A stretch of 19,221 nucleotides of DNA, taken from Rhodospirillaceae bacterium (GTDB lineage: Bacteria; Pseudomonadota; Alphaproteobacteria; Rhodospirillales; Rhodospirillaceae). Of the stretch, positions 15,598 to 19,221 are shown piece by piece (positions within the stretch are counted from its first letter, which is position 1; every line of letters begins with the position of its first letter). The translations under genes were made by a program, and so were the position numbers. The DNA is taken from assembly GCA_016937315.1 (NCBI GenBank), contig JAFGWD010000159.1, positions 1-19,221 on the forward strand. Direction: 5' to 3'. The notes under the pieces were generated by a model. The model did not search any database. It saw only the letters and a program-made list of their open reading frames with translations, and was not told the DNA's origin.

Positions 15598-16597
15598 ACG
15601 CCTCCCCAAACTGGTCATGACCTGCACGCCGCAACGCATCAGCTTTGCTGGTGGCGGCACCGATCTGGCGGATTATTACCGGCGGGATTATGGCGCAGTG
15701 CTCAGCACCACCATCAATAAGTTCGTGTACGTAACGGTAAAACGTCATGGCGAGGTCTTCGCGGAAAAATATCGCCTGAACTACTACCAGTCGGAGAATG
15801 TCTCGTCTCTTTCCGATATGAAGAATGAAATTGCCCGCGAATGCCTACGCTTGGTTGACGTCGATCCGCCTCTTTACATCAGCACCGTCGGCGACCTCCC
15901 CGCCGAATCCGGCCTGGGCGGATCTTCAGCCTTCGCGGTTGGGCTTCTGAATGCACTACACGCTATGCGCGGTGACCGGGTGTCATCAGTGCAACTGGTC
16001 GAGGAAGCCGCCCATGTCGAAATCCGTGTTCTCAAACGCCCTATCGGCAAACAAGATCACGCCGCAACAGCAATCGGTGGTTTCAACTACTTCCGCTTTA
16101 ATGCCGACGATAGCCTGAGTGTCCTGCCCCATTCCGACGCCACCGCGAACCTCAGCCACCTGTTCGAACACGTCCTGTTATTCTGGACCGGGATCAGCCG
16201 AGACAGCGCGTCGGTCCTGACCGAACAAAAAGACCACATCAAAGACCGTGTGGCCGAACTCGATGCTATGCGTGAACAGGCCGAAACTTTAAGCCGCCTG
16301 CTCCGCAACCATCTGGACATCAACGCCTTCGCCCGCATCCTTGACGAAGGCTGGCATCTGAAACGAACTCTTGCCAGCACCATCACCAACGCCCGCATTG
16401 ACGCTTGGTATGACGCAGCCAAAGCGGCTGGCGCATTCGGCGGAAAGCTCTGTGGTGCAGGCGGTGGTGGCTTTTTGCTATTCCTCGCCCCTCCTAACCG
16501 ACATAATGCAATCTGCCACGCTCTCGGTGAATTGCGCCGCATTTCCATCGGATTCGAACCTTCGGGATCGCGTTTGATGCTGCCGCATATCGACTGA
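15590..16597 (+). CDS. hddA: HddA-like heptose 7-phosphate kinase (GHMP family), copy 2
   Basis: This is the second 335-residue GHMP kinase, the same length as the one at 813 but clearly diverged. Motifs are CTPQRISFAGGGTD (12-25), DLPAESGLGGSSAFAVGLLN (102-121), PIGKQDHAA (151-159, likely catalytic Asp156) and GGKLCGAGGGGF (284-295). It would phosphorylate the anomeric position of a heptose 7-phosphate for the fused phosphatase/nucleotidyltransferase three genes upstream, completing a second activation route. It overlaps the cupin gene before it by the octamer ATGGCTGA and shares the terminal A of its TGA with the next ATG at 16597, so translation is probably coupled on both sides. Divergence between the two kinases suggests separate acquisition or different substrates. 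Confidence 0.84.
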   Translation: MAERLPKLVMTCTPQRISFAGGGTDLADYYRRDYGAVLSTTINKFVYVTVKRHGEVFAEKYRLNYYQSENVSSLSDMKNEIARECLRLVDVDPPLYISTVGDLPAESGLGGSSAFAVGLLNALHAMRGDRVSSVQLVEEAAHVEIRVLKRPIGKQDHAATAIGGFNYFRFNADDSLSVLPHSDATANLSHLFEHVLLFWTGISRDSASVLTEQKDHIKDRVAELDAMREQAETLSRLLRNHLDINAFARILDEGWHLKRTLASTITNARIDAWYDAAKAAGAFGGKLCGAGGGGFLLFLAPPNRHNAICHALGELRRISIGFEPSGSRLMLPHID

Positions 16598-17577
16598 TGA
16601 CTGTGCTCCCCCCCCTTCTCACCGATGGACCGGTCCTGGTAACCGGAGGAAACGGCATGGTCGGTGCCAATCTCGTGCACCGCTTGGTTTCGCTTGGCAT
16701 CCGCCCCACCGTCATGGTGCGGAGCACATCCTCTCTTGCCCGCCTCGAAGGCCTCACCAGTGCTATTGATCTGGTGAATGTCGACCTCACCAACGCCCGC
16801 CAAACCGCAGAATGCTTGAAAGCTTTACAGCCCGGCTTGGTCTTTCATTTGGCGTCCAGCTTCTTTAATCCCCCGACCCTATCCGCCACAGATCACCTGG
16901 CGACCAATGCCTTGGGCACCATAAACCTGTGCGAGGCTCTTAAAGCCAGTGGCAGCCTCTTCCCTCGACTAATCTACGCCGGGTCGTGTGGCGTCTATGC
17001 CGGAGGCACACGCCTAACTGAAGACACTCCCATTGATCCCGGCTCTATGTACGGCGTTGCCAAGGCCGCAGGATCCACAATTGTCCGTACATTTGGCCGT
17101 TTGGCTGGGTTTCATACGCTGGAACTGCGCTTGTTCGGCTTGTTCGGGCCGTTTGAGAGCCCTCACCGACTCATCCCGCACGCTATCCTGTCGGCCCTTA
17201 CAGGAACTGACATTCGCATTGGCGATGGACGGCAACGCCGCGATTACGTCTACATCGAAGACGTCATCAACGCCTTTATCTTGGCGGCAAGCCGCCCGGT
17301 ACCATCTGGAACGGTTCTCCACATTGCCTCCGGAACCGGACACTCTATCCATGACGTTGCAACCCGCATCCTGGAACTAACGGGAGCCAACGTCACCATT
17401 CAAACCGCAACACGCCCCACCCGCCCCGACGAAATCTGGGAGATGTCCGGCGATGCTACGTCCGCATTGACCCATCTTGGCTGGGTGCCACAAACTGATT
17501 TCACCGACGGATTACGGCACGCCATCGATTGGTTCCGCGATAATCGTACCCTGGCAGAACGCCTCGGCAATTTCTGA
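16597..17577 (+). CDS. NAD-dependent epimerase/dehydratase (extended SDR)
   Basis: This 326-residue extended SDR has the nucleotide-binding motif VTGGNGMVGAN (15-25), FHLASS (83-88), a catalytic-region serine in YAGSCGVY (127-134, Ser130), and Y152xxxK156 in MYGVAKAAG. DYVYIEDVINAF lies in the second half, as usual. Its place after the dehydratase, cupin and kinase and before the C-methyltransferase makes it a good candidate for the final 4-ketoreductase or a C4 epimerase of the second heptose route. The start codon's A is the last base of the previous TGA (TGATG), giving a 1-bp overlap. It is followed after 16 bp by the methyltransferase. Substrate and stereochemistry cannot be read from the sequence. 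Confidence 0.82.
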   Translation: MTVLPPLLTDGPVLVTGGNGMVGANLVHRLVSLGIRPTVMVRSTSSLARLEGLTSAIDLVNVDLTNARQTAECLKALQPGLVFHLASSFFNPPTLSATDHLATNALGTINLCEALKASGSLFPRLIYAGSCGVYAGGTRLTEDTPIDPGSMYGVAKAAGSTIVRTFGRLAGFHTLELRLFGLFGPFESPHRLIPHAILSALTGTDIRIGDGRQRRDYVYIEDVINAFILAASRPVPSGTVLHIASGTGHSIHDVATRILELTGANVTIQTATRPTRPDEIWEMSGDATSALTHLGWVPQTDFTDGLRHAIDWFRDNRTLAERLGNF

Positions 17578-17593
17578 GAACAGGAGCACCACT

Positions 17594-18817
17594 ATGACAG
17601 ACTGCATCGTTTGCGGCAGCCACGACATCGAAATCTTTCTTGATCTCGGTAACATGTCGCTTGCCAACAAGTTTTTGACCGAAGCGGAGTGCGCCGAAAG
17701 CACAGAAGCCACCTATCCCCTGCGCGTCGGATTTTGTGCCACATGCGGCCACGTTCAACTGGCGGAACACGTCGCCCCTCCGGCGATGTTCGATCATTAT
17801 CTCTATATCTCGTCCATGTCCGAAAGTCTCAAAGCCCACCTGCACGGACTTGCCGCCACAGCGGTGGAACGCCTGGGACTGACCGAGACATCCTTGGTGG
17901 TTGACCTCGGATCCAATGATGGCACGCTGCTTGAGGGATTCTTGCGGGCTGGCGTTCGAACACTTGGCATCGAACCCGCGACCAATCTTGCCGAAATTGC
18001 CCAAGCGAAAGGGGTAGCCACCCTCACGGCCTATTTCGGCGAGGCCACGGCACGGACCATTCGCGCCGAACACGGCCCTGCCGCATTAATCACCAGCACC
18101 AACAGCTTCCCCCACATTCCCGCACTCCGTGATTTTCTGCGCGGGGTTGACCTGCTGCTTGCTGACGACGGCACGATGATCATCGAGGCTCACTATCTAC
18201 GCGACCTGCTGGAGCAGAACGCCTTCGACACCATTTACCACGAACACGTTTCTTATTGGGCCTTGGGGCCAATGACCCGTTTGTTCCGGGAGTTTGGAAT
18301 GGAGCCAGTGCGCGTCGAACGCCTGCCCATCCACCACGGCCAAATCCGCGTCACACTCCGCCGCATCGGGCAACAGACCCCGGACGCCAGCGTCACCCAA
18401 ATCCTTGCGGAAGAAAAAACCATTGGCCTTGACCGCATCGAAACCTACCGAACCTTTGCCGATCACGCACGGGCCTTACGCGACTCCCTACTCGCCATAC
18501 TCGCCGAATTCAAAGCCCAGGGGAAACGGGTGGTGGGATATGGGGCTCCGGCCAAAAGCAGCACCCTCATCACCTTCCTGCAACTGGATCGATCCACCAT
18601 CGACTACATCGCCGACAAATCTCCACTGAAACAGGGACGCTATTCTCCCGGCGTTCACATTCCCATCGTCGCCCCCGACCGACTGTTAGCAGACCAGCCC
18701 GATTATGCGCTGCTGTTGGCCTGGAATTTTGCGGAGGAAATCATGGGGGAACAGGCGGAATACCACCGGCGTGGCGGGAAGTTCGTAATACCCGTACCAC
18801 GCGTACGCATCGTTTGA
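17594..18817 (+). CDS. Sugar C-methyltransferase (zinc-binding, TylC3/NovU/TcaB9 type)
   Basis: This 407-residue protein has the three-part architecture of C3/C5 sugar methyltransferases. An N-terminal zinc domain uses C4-xx-C7 and C48-xx-C51 (CIVCGS and CATCGH) with DLGNMSLANKF (17-27). A central SAM-binding domain has VVDLGSNDGTLLEGF (102-116). TIYHEHVSYW (213-222) is the catalytic HEH region, and a C-terminal domain starts near VVGYGAPAKSSTL. Family members add methyl from SAM to the carbon next to a ketone of a 4-keto nucleotide sugar, so a 4,6-dehydratase product such as that of the enzyme at 14093 is the natural substrate. This points to a branched, C-methylated deoxyheptose or hexose. 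AGGAG (17582-17586) lies 7 bases before the ATG; an open frame up to 17477 is rejected. It closes the second operon. Confidence 0.86.
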   Translation: MTDCIVCGSHDIEIFLDLGNMSLANKFLTEAECAESTEATYPLRVGFCATCGHVQLAEHVAPPAMFDHYLYISSMSESLKAHLHGLAATAVERLGLTETSLVVDLGSNDGTLLEGFLRAGVRTLGIEPATNLAEIAQAKGVATLTAYFGEATARTIRAEHGPAALITSTNSFPHIPALRDFLRGVDLLLADDGTMIIEAHYLRDLLEQNAFDTIYHEHVSYWALGPMTRLFREFGMEPVRVERLPIHHGQIRVTLRRIGQQTPDASVTQILAEEKTIGLDRIETYRTFADHARALRDSLLAILAEFKAQGKRVVGYGAPAKSSTLITFLQLDRSTIDYIADKSPLKQGRYSPGVHIPIVAPDRLLADQPDYALLLAWNFAEEIMGEQAEYHRRGGKFVIPVPRVRIV

Positions 18818-18824
18818 CGTACGA

Positions 18825-18856
18825 CGACTGTCGGATCAGTGGTGGCCCGACAGTCG
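18825..18856. terminator. Candidate bidirectional terminator hairpin
   Basis: CGACTGTCGG (18825-18834) pairs perfectly with CCGACAGTCG (18847-18856), giving a 10-bp stem and a 12-base loop between two convergent genes. It starts 8 bp after the C-methyltransferase stop and overlaps the stop codon of the minus-strand gene. No strong T-run follows on either strand, so intrinsic termination is uncertain; it could instead protect the 3' ends of the mRNAs. Confidence 0.5.
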
Positions 18857-19221
18857 CGGATCAATTTGCCAGTTGGTGTAAAGATAAGCGCCTTTTTTGT
18901 TGCCCCACCACACCACTTCACGGCACCAATCTTGGAAATCCGGCCACACCTGACTGGTTCTATTGATGTGGTTGATGGTTGGTGCAGCGGCTGGCATCAC
19001 CGCCTTACCCGTCTTAAATTCGCGATAAAATGCCAAAAGATCGTAGGTGGTCTCCACCGTCGCATCCGTATCGGCAAAGGGCCGTTTCAACAGGGCCGCA
19101 TTCAGGCGCACCGCATCAGACACCGCCACCGCCACCGCCACCGCCACCGCCACCGCCGCATCGCCACCGCATCGCGACACCAAGCGCAACAACAACGCCT
19201 CAGCTTCGGCGTAAAACGTAG
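18836..19221 (-). CDS. Unidentified protein, C-terminal fragment with Ala-Val repeat (5' end outside window)
   Basis: The minus-strand frame is open from the window edge to a TGA at 18836-18838 and encodes about 128 C-terminal residues. A TTG at 19195 is in frame, but the frame continues past it to the edge with no stop (TFYAEAEALLL), so the true start is outside. The sequence has an Ala-Val dipeptide tract, then DAVRLNAALLKRPFAD, TYDLLAFYREFKTGK and a Trp-rich tail (DWCREVVWWGNKKGAYLY). That tail faintly recalls C-terminal regions of large radical SAM proteins, but I do not recognise the family. It converges with the C-methyltransferase across a hairpin. Amino-acid composition and length make it a real gene rather than a shadow, since nothing codes on the opposite strand here. 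Confidence 0.6.
   Translation of the reverse strand, partial: TFYAEAEALLLRLVSRCGGDAAVAVAVAVAVAVSDAVRLNAALLKRPFADTDATVETTYDLLAFYREFKTGKAVMPAAAPTINHINRTSQVWPDFQDWCREVVWWGNKKGAYLYTNWQIDPRLSGHH
19121..19156. repeat. Hexanucleotide tandem repeat (CACCGC)6
   Basis: Six perfect copies of CACCGC run from 19121 to 19156, followed by degenerate copies (ATCGC, CACCGC, ATCGC) to about 19176. On the minus strand it reads GCGGTG and encodes alternating alanine and valine inside the partial gene. Gain or loss of a unit would change protein length by two residues without a frameshift. Confidence 0.9.

Noticed and set aside
16087..16803. A 238-codon antisense frame spanning the end of the second kinase and the start of the SDR.
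   Set aside because: It crosses two well-supported plus-strand genes and has no motif or plausible start context.
17477..17593. N-terminal extension of the C-methyltransferase by 39 codons.
   Set aside because: It overlaps the preceding SDR, and the zinc-domain cysteine normally found near the N-terminus falls four residues after the ATG at 17594, which has AGGAG before it.
19121..19176. Possible CRISPR-like or structural repeat array.
   Set aside because: It is a contiguous hexanucleotide tandem without spacers and within a coding frame.
1..19221. A complete O-antigen or capsule export locus.
   Set aside because: No flippase, polymerase, ABC exporter, initiating transferase or chain-length regulator is present, and only one glycosyltransferase is seen.

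Overview
The window is part of a bacterial surface-polysaccharide gene cluster (O-antigen, capsule or exopolysaccharide) devoted almost entirely to making nucleotide-activated, modified heptoses. The moderately high G+C, the strong preference for C or G at third codon positions and the densely overlapping genes suit a Gram-negative proteobacterium. An alphaproteobacterium of the Rhodospirillales or magnetotactic type is my best guess, but the sequence does not prove it. There is no rRNA, tRNA, CRISPR array, transposase or phage gene. There is also no Wzx, Wzy or ABC exporter, so the transport and polymerisation genes must lie outside.

Layout. (1) Bases 1-10686, plus strand, one long likely operon: the tail of a GDP-mannose-4,6-dehydratase-like gene; an HddC-type nucleotidyltransferase; an HddA-type heptose-7-phosphate kinase; an SDR epimerase/reductase; a CmcI-type methyltransferase; a second SDR; an RmlC-like cupin; a pair of free-standing thiamine-diphosphate E1 alpha and beta subunits; a radical SAM/SPASM-like enzyme; a third SDR; and a cobalamin-type radical SAM enzyme. 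(2) Bases 10691-12642, minus strand: a GT2 glycosyltransferase and GmhA (sedoheptulose-7-phosphate isomerase). (3) A divergent promoter region of about 186 bp. (4) Bases 12829-18817, plus strand, a second operon: an HddC-GmhB fusion, a GDP-mannose/heptose 4,6-dehydratase-like SDR, an RmlC-like cupin, a second HddA kinase, another SDR and a sugar C-methyltransferase. (5) A convergent minus-strand gene, cut by the window end, that carries an in-frame hexanucleotide repeat.

How they fit together. GmhA, HddA, GmhB and HddC are the four known steps from sedoheptulose 7-phosphate to GDP-D-glycero-alpha-D-manno-heptose. Here the kinase and nucleotidyltransferase occur twice, while isomerase and phosphatase are each seen once, so two activated heptoses may share early steps. 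The 4,6-dehydratase-like enzymes (one complete, one a 3' fragment) would give 4-keto-6-deoxy intermediates. The cupins, SDRs and methyltransferases would then tailor these by epimerisation, reduction and O- or C-methylation. The least explained part is bases 5070-10686: an E1 alpha/beta pair without E2/E3, coupled by overlapping genes to two radical SAM enzymes and an SDR. It could be a route to a branched-chain or otherwise unusual sugar, but that is inference.
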